A DNA stretch of 64,000 bases from Corynebacterium fournieri. Lineage in GTDB: Bacteria > Actinomycetota > Actinomycetes > Mycobacteriales > Mycobacteriaceae. Position numbers and translations under genes: made by a program. A model generated the notes under the pieces. The model saw nothing but the letters and a program-made list of their open reading frames with translations, was not told the origin of the DNA and did no database searches. Below are positions 45,010 to 52,805 of this stretch, piece after piece; the stretch's first letter is position 1, and every line of letters begins with the position of its first letter. The DNA lies in contig NZ_CP047210.1 in NCBI RefSeq assembly GCF_030408775.1, positions 186,001 through 250,000 on the forward strand, read 5' to 3'.

Positions 45010-45525
45010 ATGACTGAAAACACCGGCAACATCTTCGACGACCAGAACCCCACCGGCGACGACAATGAGGTGCGCAGCAACCTGCGCGAGGCGGGCGACG
45101 CGCTGCTGGCCGCCGGTTCCGCCATCGGCGCGGCGCTGAGCAAGGCCACCGGCGAGCTGTCGGACCGGTTCAAGATCGCCACCGAGGACGCGCGTCAGAA
45201 CCTGAGCTCGGCTACTACCGAGGGCGAGGTCCGCGGCGCGGCGACCAGCTTCACGGACGAAGCGGAGAAGCTGTTTAACAGCCTGCGCGAGCGCGACCTG
45301 CAGTTCACCGACGAGATGAAGGCGAAGCTACGCAGCACGATCGAGGAAGCTCGCAGCGCGTTCAACGACCGCATGGAGGGCACGCAGACCGAGGGGATCG
45401 AGGGCACCGTCGACGACCTGCGTTCCCGCTTTGAAAACCTGGTGGAGCGCGTGCAGGAGCAGTTCGCGGGCGAGAAGTCCGGCGGCGATATCATCGACGG
45501 CGAAATTATCGACGAGCAGAAGTAG
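45010..45525 (+). CDS. Coiled-coil protein of unknown function
   Basis: 171 residues, acidic and almost entirely helical. Heptad-like stretches run from about residue 60 to 155 (DEAEKLFNSLRERDLQFTDEM, DDLRSRFENLVERVQEQF). Ends with DIIDGEIIDEQK. No membrane span, Cys or catalytic motif. Conserved in corynebacteria by my recollection; the role is unknown. AGGAG precedes the ATG. It lies in a run of three small genes with DUF445 and DUF2516. Confidence 0.75.
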   Translation: MTENTGNIFDDQNPTGDDNEVRSNLREAGDALLAAGSAIGAALSKATGELSDRFKIATEDARQNLSSATTEGEVRGAATSFTDEAEKLFNSLRERDLQFTDEMKAKLRSTIEEARSAFNDRMEGTQTEGIEGTVDDLRSRFENLVERVQEQFAGEKSGGDIIDGEIIDEQK

Positions 45526-45530
45526 GAACC

Positions 45531-45845
45531 ATGGATACCGCCACTGTCAGCCAAATCCATCAGATCATGATGATTCCGTCTTACGTGAGCATGGTGCTCA
45601 TGCTCGTAGTCGGTGTCGCTGGCATTGGCGGGGCCGTCTTGGCGGGCACCACCCGCGCCGACGCGTTTGAGGCGGCCAACCGCCAGTCGAAGGGTGTCTG
45701 GGTGGGCATCCTGGTGCTGGTGGCGCTGGCGTGCCTGCTGCGCTTGCAGTTCATCGCCTGGTTCGGCGCGGTAGCGATCGGCATCTATTTCTTCGACGTT
45801 CGCCCGCAGATCCAGCGCATCCTGGGCGGCAGCTACGACTGGTAA
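45531..45845 (+). CDS. DUF2516 family small membrane protein
   Basis: 104 residues with about three hydrophobic spans (16-38, 58-75, 77-93) and a short soluble end (VRPQIQRILGGSYDW). It matches the actinobacterial DUF2516 layout. The start is 5 bp after the preceding stop, so it is co-translated with the coiled-coil gene. Function unknown. Confidence 0.78.
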   Translation: MDTATVSQIHQIMMIPSYVSMVLMLVVGVAGIGGAVLAGTTRADAFEAANRQSKGVWVGILVLVALACLLRLQFIAWFGAVAIGIYFFDVRPQIQRILGGSYDW

Positions 45846-45884
45846 GCGCACTAGCGCCCGCCAGCCGCCGCTGGCGGAAAAAGC

Positions 45885-46691
45885 CTAGGACTGCAGCTCC
45901 GGCTCCGACTGTTGCTGGGGCTGCTCCTGCGACTGCGGTTGGGGTTGCTGGCCTGGCTGGCCCTGCTGCATGTCCTGCAGCTCCTTGAAATTGACGTTGT
46001 CGCCCGACACGCTCACTCGGAGGCCACCGTCGACGACCGTGAAGTCGTCCACGTTCATTCCGCCCGTGGCCTCCTGCGCGACACCCTGGGACATGGCGGA
46101 GCTGATGGCGGAGGCGACCTCCTCCGGCAGCTCAAAGCCGAACAGTTCGGTGCTGCGGGCCTGGAGCTGCAGCTGGCCGTCCTGCATGGTCGGCTGCAGC
46201 TCGATGCCGGCCGCGCCCGAGGTGAACACGAGGGTGAACGTGCCGTCGTCCGGGTTGGAAGTCACGTCGGAGACGGTGATGAAGTTGCCCAGGAAGCTGT
46301 CGCCCATCTGCTGCTGGATCTGCTGGTTCAGCATCGCGCGCACGAAGTCGTTCGGCAGCTCAGTGGTCAGGCGCAGCGACTCCGCCACCGGCTCGCCGCC
46401 GTTGAGGCGCACATTGTCCATGTCCACCACAGACGCCGGGGTGCCGGTGATCTGGTCGCCGTTGATCTGCAGGTCGGACTGCTGGTCCACGGTCATGTGG
46501 GGGAACTTTCCGCTGAGCAGCCCGAACGTCACGGGGCTGGCGCCGAAGGACACGGAGGTGCCCTCCGGGGACTGGGAGGTGACCTGGTGGGCCACGAAAG
46601 CACGGATGCCTATCTCCGCCACGGCAAACAGCAGCAGCACCGCCGCGACGATGGAGAGGGCTACTTTCCACGCAGTACTCATGCGATTCAT
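45885..46691 (-). CDS. LmeA-like (DUF2993) phospholipid-binding protein
   Basis: 268 residues. An N-terminal membrane span or signal anchor (about 8-30) is followed by a DUF2993 beta-rich domain (GIRAFVAHQVTSQSPEGTSVSFG, GKFPHMTVDQQSDLQINGD). In mycobacteria LmeA binds phosphatidylinositol and supports lipomannan elongation in the periplasm, so an envelope lipid role is likely. The C-terminus is an unusual Gln/Pro-rich tail (QQPQPQSQEQPQQQSEPE). TAGACT 7 nt before the ATG indicates a leaderless mRNA; TAG there is the stop codon of the methyltransferase gene. Confidence 0.82.
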   Translation of the reverse strand: MNRMSTAWKVALSIVAAVLLLFAVAEIGIRAFVAHQVTSQSPEGTSVSFGASPVTFGLLSGKFPHMTVDQQSDLQINGDQITGTPASVVDMDNVRLNGGEPVAESLRLTTELPNDFVRAMLNQQIQQQMGDSFLGNFITVSDVTSNPDDGTFTLVFTSGAAGIELQPTMQDGQLQLQARSTELFGFELPEEVASAISSAMSQGVAQEATGGMNVDDFTVVDGGLRVSVSGDNVNFKELQDMQQGQPGQQPQPQSQEQPQQQSEPELQS

Positions 46692-46698
46692 GCGGGCT

Positions 46699-46704
46699 AG
46701 TCTA
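46699..46704 (-). promoter_or_regulatory. -10 element of the LmeA-like gene overlapping the methyltransferase stop codon
   Basis: Reads TAGACT on the minus strand, 7 nt before the ATG at 46691. TAG is the stop codon of the gene ending at 46702. Confidence 0.5.
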
Positions 46705-47511
46705 CGAAGCAGGAGCGACTGCCAGCCAATCCACAGTGACAGCGTTGTCCTGCAGGCGGCGCCGCTGGGGCGCGATGGGCCAGTCTTGGGCCAGCTCTTC
46801 TAGGGCGTGGCGCCACCGCACCCGCGGCCCGTGGGGCTCCCAGCCGCTTGCGCGGTCCCAGGCGGCGTCCGCGTCTGTGAGGAACGTGTGGATGGATTCG
46901 CCGGGGGCGTTGCGGTGAATCAGCGCCTTGGGCAGGCGCTCCGCCGCGTCGGAAGGCCGTGCGGTGTGGTGCGGGTCCCAGGACAAGGTGAGGGTTTGGG
47001 GGCCGGAGGCGTCGATAAGCAACCATGCGCACCGCCTACCCAGCTCGTCGCAGGTGCCCTCGATGAACACGCCGCCTGGGGCCAGCCGCTCGCTGACGGT
47101 GCGCCACACGTCCGGCACCTGGTCCACGTCGTACTGCCGCAGCACATTGAACGCGCGCACGATGTGGGGGCGGTAGCCGGCCAGCTCGAAGCCGCCGAGT
47201 TCGAAGCGCACCCCGTCGCGCGGCGGCAGCACGCGGGCGGGATCGATTTCTAAGCCCACCACCTCGATGTCGGGGCGGATCTGGCGCAGCCAGCCGGCCC
47301 ACTCCACTGTGGTGGTGTGTGAGGCGCCGTAGCCCACGTCCACCGCCAACGGGTGCTGTGCGGCGCGCAAAAGAGACTGGACCCGCGGGTGAAAGCGGGT
47401 CCAGCGGTCTGACCTGCGCAGCCGGTTGACCCCCGTGGTGCCGCGGGTGATCACCCCGTAGGGCTTTCCCGCCGCGGACGGGGTGGCGCGCAGGTTGTGG
47501 TAGTGGGGAAT
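46702..47511 (-). CDS. SAM-dependent class I methyltransferase, apparent ATT start
   Basis: Core protein has a Rossmann SAM motif AVDVGYGASHTTTVEWAGWL and acidic loop VVGLEIDPARV. Conventional starts would begin at GTG 47454 (250 residues). However, the frame upstream to 47511 reads IPHYHNLRATPSAAGKPYG before VITRGTTG, which resembles the family N-terminus, and holds no ATG, GTG or TTG. ATT at 47511 forms TAATT with the stop codon of the upstream gene, parallel to the TAATG overlaps elsewhere in the window. I give the longer form; GTG 47454 is the conservative alternative. Substrate unknown. Confidence 0.7.
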   Translation of the reverse strand: MPHYHNLRATPSAAGKPYGVITRGTTGVNRLRRSDRWTRFHPRVQSLLRAAQHPLAVDVGYGASHTTTVEWAGWLRQIRPDIEVVGLEIDPARVLPPRDGVRFELGGFELAGYRPHIVRAFNVLRQYDVDQVPDVWRTVSERLAPGGVFIEGTCDELGRRCAWLLIDASGPQTLTLSWDPHHTARPSDAAERLPKALIHRNAPGESIHTFLTDADAAWDRASGWEPHGPRVRWRHALEELAQDWPIAPQRRRLQDNAVTVDWLAVAPAS

Positions 47512-48002
47512 TAGAGGTTCTCGCTAATCCACTGCTCGGTGAGCTTGGCCTCGTTTTCCACGATCTCCTCCAGAGCGTCGGCCACCTTCGGCTCCAGCGC
47601 GGCGCCCATGAACGGGATGTTCACCTTGGCCTCGAGCTCGTAGTCCAGCTTGGTGGCGTCGCCGTCGCGGGTGGCGGTGTACTCGGCACCCAGGTCCACC
47701 GGGGTACCCTTCACGTCGCCGGTCATGGTGTGCTTCGCGGAGTCGCCCTCCAGCGCGCCCACGGTGACCACGCGCTTGAGCTTGAGGTCCTGGGAGACCA
47801 TGGCCTGCGCGGCCTCCGGGAGGATGGACTTGGGCAAAATCTCGAACAAGGTGGCGGTGTTGTCCGCGAACTCGTTGAGCTCGCCCGGCTCCGGGGAGAG
47901 CTTCTCGGCGATGAACTCCCAGTACTCGCGGGTGTTGTACGCCTGCGCGACCTTCTCGATCGGCTGGTTGATGGTCACAGTGATCTCACTACGTGCAGTC
48001 AT
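47511..48002 (-). CDS. DUF2505 (SRPBCC-like) protein
   Basis: 163 residues in a START-like fold: SEITVTINQPIEKVAQAYNTREYWEFIAEKL at the N-terminus, alternating strands, and a long C-terminal helix (ADALEEIVENEAKLTEQWISENL). This matches actinobacterial DUF2505, of unknown ligand. TAGTCT lies 7 nt before the ATG at 48002. Its stop overlaps the putative start of the methyltransferase by one base. Divergent from murB. Confidence 0.82.
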   Translation of the reverse strand: MTARSEITVTINQPIEKVAQAYNTREYWEFIAEKLSPEPGELNEFADNTATLFEILPKSILPEAAQAMVSQDLKLKRVVTVGALEGDSAKHTMTGDVKGTPVDLGAEYTATRDGDATKLDYELEAKVNIPFMGAALEPKVADALEEIVENEAKLTEQWISENL

Positions 48003-48009
48003 GGGTCAC

Positions 48010-48019
48010 AGACTACCGT
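48010..48019. promoter_or_regulatory. Symmetric bidirectional -10 element, DUF2505 / murB
   Basis: AGACTACCGT reads TAGTCT leftward (7 nt before the ATG at 48002) and TACCGT rightward (7 nt before the GTG at 48027). The two leaderless promoters share the central TA within a 24-bp gap. Confidence 0.6.
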
Positions 48020-48026
48020 TGTCCAC

Positions 48027-49028
48027 GTGACTGACCCATCATTCGCCTCCCTGACCACGCTGCGCGTCGGCGGCACCCCGGCCGCGGCCTACGAGTGCTT
48101 AAGCGCCGAGCAGCTCGCCGAGACCGTGGCCAAGCTCGACCGCGACCGGGATCCGCTGCTGATCGTCGGCGGCGGATCCAACCTCTTAGTCGCCGACGGT
48201 GATCTTGCTCTCTCTGCCGTGCTCGTGCGCAACGAAGGCATCTCGCTTGTCGACGACCTCCGGTTGCGCGTCCAAGCCGGCACCGAGTGGGACCAGGTGG
48301 TCGCCTCCGCCGTGGAGCACGGCCTCGGCGGCATCGAGGCACTTTCCGGCATCCCCGGCTCCGCGGGCGCCACACCGGTGCAAAATGTGGGGGCCTACGG
48401 CTCGGAGATCTCCGACGTGCTCACCCGGGTTCGCCTGTACAACCGCGAGACCGGCGCGGACGAGTGGGTTTCCGCCGAGTCGCTGGACTTGGCGTACCGC
48501 TACTCCAACCTGAAGTTCACCTCCCGCGCGGTGGTGCTGGAAATCGAGCTGCAGCTCGAGGCGACGGACCTGTCCATCCCGCTGCGCCACCTCGGCGGCG
48601 AGCGCGTGCCGTTGGCGCAGGCCCGCGAGTCTGTCCTGGGCACCCGCCGGGCCAAGGGCATGGTCTTAGATGTCGCCGACCACGACACCTGGTCCGCTGG
48701 CTCTTTCTTTACCAACCCGGTGGTGCCCACCGCCGTCGCCGATGAAATCGAGGCCAAGGTCGGCGAGGACCGCATGCCTCGCTTCGCCGCCGGCGACGGG
48801 CAGGAAAAGCTTTCCGCGGCCTGGCTCATCGAGCGCGCCGGCTGCCCCCGCGGCTTCCCCGGAGAGGACGCGCCGGCGCGCCTGTCCACCAAGCACACTC
48901 TGGCGCTGACGAACCGGGGCAAGGCGCGCGCCGCCGACATCGCCGACCTGGCCCGCCGGGTGCAGGACCAGGTGCGCGAGGCGTTCGGGGTGGAGCTGCA
49001 CCCCGAGCCCGTCTGGGTGGGGCTGTAG
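48027..49028 (+). CDS. murB: UDP-N-acetylenolpyruvoylglucosamine reductase
   Basis: 333 residues from GTG 48027. FAD-binding LLIVGGGSNLLVAD, substrate/flavin segment SGIPGSAGATPVQNVGAYG, catalytic Ser in AGSFFTNP (type I MurB has the Ser in a GSFFKNP-like motif), and SAAWLIERAGCPRG near the C-terminus. It reduces UDP-GlcNAc-enolpyruvate to UDP-MurNAc in peptidoglycan synthesis. Leaderless promoter TACCGT. Ends before a large inverted repeat. Confidence 0.96.
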   Translation: MTDPSFASLTTLRVGGTPAAAYECLSAEQLAETVAKLDRDRDPLLIVGGGSNLLVADGDLALSAVLVRNEGISLVDDLRLRVQAGTEWDQVVASAVEHGLGGIEALSGIPGSAGATPVQNVGAYGSEISDVLTRVRLYNRETGADEWVSAESLDLAYRYSNLKFTSRAVVLEIELQLEATDLSIPLRHLGGERVPLAQARESVLGTRRAKGMVLDVADHDTWSAGSFFTNPVVPTAVADEIEAKVGEDRMPRFAAGDGQEKLSAAWLIERAGCPRGFPGEDAPARLSTKHTLALTNRGKARAADIADLARRVQDQVREAFGVELHPEPVWVGL

Positions 49029-49068
49029 GCGCCAGCCATTAGCCTGGTCGATCACCGCAGATCGCAAC

Positions 49069-49134
49069 AACCGGCTACCTACATCCGGCTACCACGCCGT
49101 TTTCGTGTTGGTAGCCGGATGTAGGTAGCCGGTT
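49069..49134. repeat. Perfect 26-bp inverted repeat between murB and fadD
   Basis: Arms 49069-49094 and 49109-49134 are exact complements around a 14-nt loop. Each arm carries two copies of the 9-mer CCGGCTACC (or its complement) 5 bp apart. TTTT follows the right arm. It may be a bidirectional terminator for the convergent genes, but it is longer and more regular than the other terminators here. Confidence 0.8.
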
Positions 49135-49193
49135 TTCGGGGCGGGGCGGGCCAGAGGCGGGGGCAGAGGCCGGGGCCAGGCAGGCCCCGGCCT

Positions 49194-50930
49194 CTAGCGC
49201 TCGTTGAGCTTGTTTAGCAGGTCCTCGCGCACCTCGCGGCGGCGGATCTTGCCCATCTGGTCTTTCGCCAGCTCGTCGAAGTGGTAGAAGGTGCGGGGCA
49301 CCTTGTAGCGGGTCAGCCGCTCGCGGGCGAAGTCTTTGAGGCCTTCGGGGTCGAGAGCGGAGCCGTCGTTGAGCACGATGCACGCGACGACATCCTCGGA
49401 GCCGTCCGGGCGTGGGCGGCCCACGACGGCGACATCCGCGACGTCCTTGTGGGTGCGGATGACTGCCTCGACCTCGGCCGGGTAGACGTTGAAGCCGCCG
49501 GTGATGATGAGTTCCTTGATGCGCGAGACCAGCTTGATAAAGCCGTCTTCCTCCATGATCCCCATGTCGCCGGTGCGGAACCAGCCGTCGTGGAAGACCT
49601 TTTCGGTCGCTTCGGGGTTGTTGAAGTAGCCGTTGAAGACTTGGGGGCCTTTGGCCAGGATCTCGCCGGCCTCGCCGAACGGCATGTCCTCGTCCGGGTT
49701 GTCGGGGTTGACAATGCGGATCTGCGTGTCGGGGAAGGGGATGCCGATGTAGCCGGGGCGGCGGTCTTCGGATTCGGGGTTGCCCACGATGATGGGGGAG
49801 GTCTCGGTGAGCCCGTAGCCTTCCACCAGGCGGCCGCCGGTGGCGCGCTCCCACTCCTCAATCACGTCTTCTGGCAGGGAGGACGCGCCGGAGAAACCGA
49901 TCTTCACGTCGGACAGATCCACGTTTTTCTTCTTCGCGGTTGTGACGATGCGCTCGAAGACGGTGGGCACGCCTGGGATGAAGCTCGGCGGGGTGATGCG
50001 GATGGCCTTCATGATCAGGTCCATCTTCGGGGCGGGCAGCAGCACGAGCTCAGAGCCGACGAGCATGGTCAGCGTCAACGAGAACGTCAGGCCGTAGGCG
50101 TGGAAGAACGGCAGGGTGGCGAGCATGCGCTGGTTGCCTTCCTGCAGCTCCTTGACCCACGCCTGGCCCTGCAGCGGGTTGGCAATGAGGTTGCGGTGCG
50201 ACAGGGCAGCGCCTTTCGGGGTGCCGGTAGTGCCGGAGGTGTAGAGGATCACGGCGGTTGAATCAGGGGTGACCTCTTCGGGGGTGTTCAGGTCCGTGCC
50301 TAAACCACCGATGGCGGAGCTGGTCAGCGATTCCCAGGGCACCGTGTGCAGGGAGGTGTTCTTGCTGGTGGAGGTCAGCGCCGCGCGGGCTTCCAGGAGT
50401 TTGGGCAGGGGGATGCGCAGGGCGAGCTGCTGGGCGCGTGGCATGGCCTTGGTCATGTTCACGCTCACCACGGTCTCCAGTGCGGTGTCTTTGCGCAGCT
50501 TCTCCAGAGTGTCGGCTGCTTTGTCCCACACGATGGCGATGCGGGCGCCGTGGTCCAAAAACTGCGGGCGCAGCTCGTGGGCGGTGTAGAGCGGGTTGTG
50601 CTCAACCACTACGCCACCGATCATCTGCACGGCGAAAAACGCGGCCACGTGCTGGGGGCAGTTGGGCAGCATGATGGCCACGCGGTCGCCGGGGCGCACG
50701 CCGAAGGCTTTCAGGCCGGCGGCGGCGCGGCGGACCTCGCGGTCGAGCTCGCCGAAGGTCTGGGTGCGCCCGAAGAAGCGCGTGGCGATGCGCGAGACAT
50801 TGCGCGAGAGGTTGTCCTTATACAGCTCGCCGAGGGTGTGGTCGCCGTACTCCAGCGAGTGGGCTGTCCACTCGGGGTAGTACTGCAGCCAGGGCTTTTC
50901 GTCGTTCACGTTGGATGGGGTGAGAGCCAT
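49194..50930 (-). CDS. fadD: Long-chain fatty acid-CoA ligase (FadD type), copy 1
   Basis: 578 residues. AMP-binding P-loop YTSGTTGTPKGAALSH, A5 motif VEGYGLTETSP, A7/A8 WFRTGDMGIMEEDGFIKLVSRIKELIITGGFNVYP, and catalytic Lys near KDQMGKIRRREV at the C-terminus. It activates fatty acids to acyl-CoA for beta-oxidation or for lipid/mycolate synthesis. The start ATG 50930 has TAGGGT 7 nt upstream. The operator motif copy B is at 50962-50978. Strongly similar to the next gene, so a tandem duplication. Confidence 0.93.
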   Translation of the reverse strand: MALTPSNVNDEKPWLQYYPEWTAHSLEYGDHTLGELYKDNLSRNVSRIATRFFGRTQTFGELDREVRRAAAGLKAFGVRPGDRVAIMLPNCPQHVAAFFAVQMIGGVVVEHNPLYTAHELRPQFLDHGARIAIVWDKAADTLEKLRKDTALETVVSVNMTKAMPRAQQLALRIPLPKLLEARAALTSTSKNTSLHTVPWESLTSSAIGGLGTDLNTPEEVTPDSTAVILYTSGTTGTPKGAALSHRNLIANPLQGQAWVKELQEGNQRMLATLPFFHAYGLTFSLTLTMLVGSELVLLPAPKMDLIMKAIRITPPSFIPGVPTVFERIVTTAKKKNVDLSDVKIGFSGASSLPEDVIEEWERATGGRLVEGYGLTETSPIIVGNPESEDRRPGYIGIPFPDTQIRIVNPDNPDEDMPFGEAGEILAKGPQVFNGYFNNPEATEKVFHDGWFRTGDMGIMEEDGFIKLVSRIKELIITGGFNVYPAEVEAVIRTHKDVADVAVVGRPRPDGSEDVVACIVLNDGSALDPEGLKDFARERLTRYKVPRTFYHFDELAKDQMGKIRRREVREDLLNKLNER

Positions 50931-50937
50931 GCGCACC

Positions 50938-50943
50938 ACCCTA
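50938..50943 (-). promoter_or_regulatory. -10 element of a leaderless fadD promoter
   Basis: Reads TAGGGT on the minus strand, 7 nt before the ATG at 50930. Confidence 0.45.
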
Positions 50944-50961
50944 CGCCCTTAACGGCCCGTA

Positions 50962-50978
50962 ACCTACGGTTGCGTAAG
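50962..50978 (-). promoter_or_regulatory. 17-bp dyad operator, copy B (fadD copy 1)
   Basis: In gene sense CTTACGCAACCGTAGGT, an imperfect dyad CTTACG-N4-CGTAGG about 30 bp upstream of the fadD start. It overlaps the last codons and stop of the second fadD gene. Confidence 0.65.
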
Positions 50979-52658
50979 AAATTGCAGGAGAGTGTCGCGC
51001 ACCTCGCGCCGGCGGATCTTGCCGGTTTGGTCCCGTTTGAGCTGGTCGAAGTGGTAAAACTCGCGCGGGACCTTGTAGCGGGTCAGACGCTGCCGGGCGA
51101 AGTCTTTCAGGCCGTCGGGGTCGAGAGCGGAGCCGTCGACAAGCGTGATGCACGCGACGACATCCTCGGAGCCGTCCGTGCGGGGCCGGCCCACGACGGC
51201 GATGTCGTCGATGTCCGGGTGGTTGCGCATCACGCCCTCCACCTCGTCGGGGTAGACGTTGAAGCCGCCGGTGATGATCATTTCCTTGATGCGCGCGACC
51301 AGCTTGATCCACCCGTCCGGCTCCATCACCGCCATGTCGCCGGTGCGGAACCAGCCGTCGTGGAAGGCGCGCTCGTTGGCCTCGGGGTTGTTGAGGTAGC
51401 CGGAAAAGACTTGCGGTCCGCGCGCGAGCAGCTCGCCCGGTTCGCCGTCGGGCATGGTGCGCGCGGGGTCCTGCGGGTCGGCGATGCGGATTTCCGTGTT
51501 GGGAAACGGCAGGCCGATGTAGCCGGGGCGGCGCGTGCCGTCGAGCGGGTTGCCCGCCAGGATGGGGGAGGTCTCGGTGAGCCCGTAGCCCTCGATCAGC
51601 CGCCCGCCGGTGGCGTTTTCCCAGCGCTCGATTGTCTCCACCGGCAGCGTGGAGGCGCCGGAGATGGAGGTGTGGATGGATGAGAGGTCCGCGTCGGTCT
51701 CCAGAGCCCAATCGATGATCTTGTCGTAGAGCGTGGGCACGCCCGGCAGCACCGTGGGGCGCGTTTTGGTGATTGCGGCCTGGTACAGCTTCGGCTTCGG
51801 CGCTGCCACGAGCACCATTTCCGCGCCGATGCTCAGCGGCAGCGCGTAGTTCAGCGCCAGCCCGTAGATGTGGAACATGGGCAGCACGCCGAGCACCTTT
51901 TCGCGCACGGCGCCCCAGTTGTGCAGCCATTCCATGCCCGCCTTGAGCACCGAGACGATGTTGCCGTGCGTCAGGGGCGCGCCTTTGGGCTTTCCGGAGG
52001 TGCCGGAGGTGTAGAGGATGAACGCTGCCATGTCTTGGGTGATCCGCGGGAAGTGCACGGAGCGTGAGCGCGTGCGCATGAATTCGCGCCACGCAATCGC
52101 GCCGGGTGCGGGCGCGGTCAGCTCGGCGCGCGCCTTGGTCAGCGGCGGGATGGGCAGGCGCAGCGCGGCGCGCAGGTGCAGCGGGACCTCGTCGAGCATG
52201 TTCACGGCCACCACGGTCTCAAGCGGGGTGCTGTTGCTTAACGACGTAAACGTGCCCGCCACCTTGTCAAAGACAATTGCTACCCGCGCCCCGTGGTCGA
52301 GGAACTGGGGCTGCAGTTCCGCTGCGGTGTAGAGCGGGTTGTGCTCCACCACGGTCGCGCCCAGGCGGAGGGTGGCGGTGACAGCCACGACGTGCTGCGG
52401 GCAGTTCGGCAGCGCCACCGCCACGCGGTCGCCGGGGTGCACGCCCAGTTGCGTGAGTGCTGCGGCGGCGCGGGTGACTTGCTCGTTGAGTTGGCTGTAG
52501 GTCAGCGTCTTGCCCATGAACCAGGTGGCCACGCTGTTCGGCTGCATCGCTACGGCCTGGTTGAACCAGCTGACCAGCGTGTCTGTGCCCGTGTCCGGTA
52601 CCGGGTTGGTCCACGCCGCGTAGTGGTCGATCCAAGCCTTGTTCTCAAACGCTCCCAC
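50964..52658 (-). CDS. fadD: Long-chain fatty acid-CoA ligase (FadD type), copy 2
   Basis: 564 residues from GTG 52658, chosen because AGGAGGAG lies 6-8 nt upstream and GAFENKAWIDHYAAW resembles the family N-terminus; ATG 52676 is the alternative. P-loop YTSGTSGKPKGAPLTH, A5 IEGYGLTETSP, A7/A8 WFRTGDMAVMEPDGWIKLVARIKEMIITGGFNVYP, catalytic Lys in RDQTGKIRRREV. Fatty-acid activation as for copy 1. The operator copy C lies at 52712-52728, next to a TACACT -10. Paralogue of the downstream gene, 33 bp away. Confidence 0.93.
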   Translation of the reverse strand: MGAFENKAWIDHYAAWTNPVPDTGTDTLVSWFNQAVAMQPNSVATWFMGKTLTYSQLNEQVTRAAAALTQLGVHPGDRVAVALPNCPQHVVAVTATLRLGATVVEHNPLYTAAELQPQFLDHGARVAIVFDKVAGTFTSLSNSTPLETVVAVNMLDEVPLHLRAALRLPIPPLTKARAELTAPAPGAIAWREFMRTRSRSVHFPRITQDMAAFILYTSGTSGKPKGAPLTHGNIVSVLKAGMEWLHNWGAVREKVLGVLPMFHIYGLALNYALPLSIGAEMVLVAAPKPKLYQAAITKTRPTVLPGVPTLYDKIIDWALETDADLSSIHTSISGASTLPVETIERWENATGGRLIEGYGLTETSPILAGNPLDGTRRPGYIGLPFPNTEIRIADPQDPARTMPDGEPGELLARGPQVFSGYLNNPEANERAFHDGWFRTGDMAVMEPDGWIKLVARIKEMIITGGFNVYPDEVEGVMRNHPDIDDIAVVGRPRTDGSEDVVACITLVDGSALDPDGLKDFARQRLTRYKVPREFYHFDQLKRDQTGKIRRREVRDTLLQFLTQP

Positions 52659-52711
52659 GGGGTGCTCCTCCTGCATTGTTAGGTGCGTAAAACCAATTAG
52701 CGACAAGTGTA

Positions 52712-52728
52712 ACCTACGGATGGGTAAG
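52712..52728 (-). promoter_or_regulatory. 17-bp dyad operator, copy C (fadD copy 2)
   Basis: In gene sense CTTACCCATCCGTAGGT, immediately followed by TACACT, the likely -10. Same position relative to the -10 as copy A. Confidence 0.65.
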
Positions 52729-52805
52729 TTCGTTGCACTGCGCGGGCGGAAGGTTTGTTTTAGGCTGTGGCGCGAACACGTCAACGGGGGATTTCTGGGG
52801 GAATC

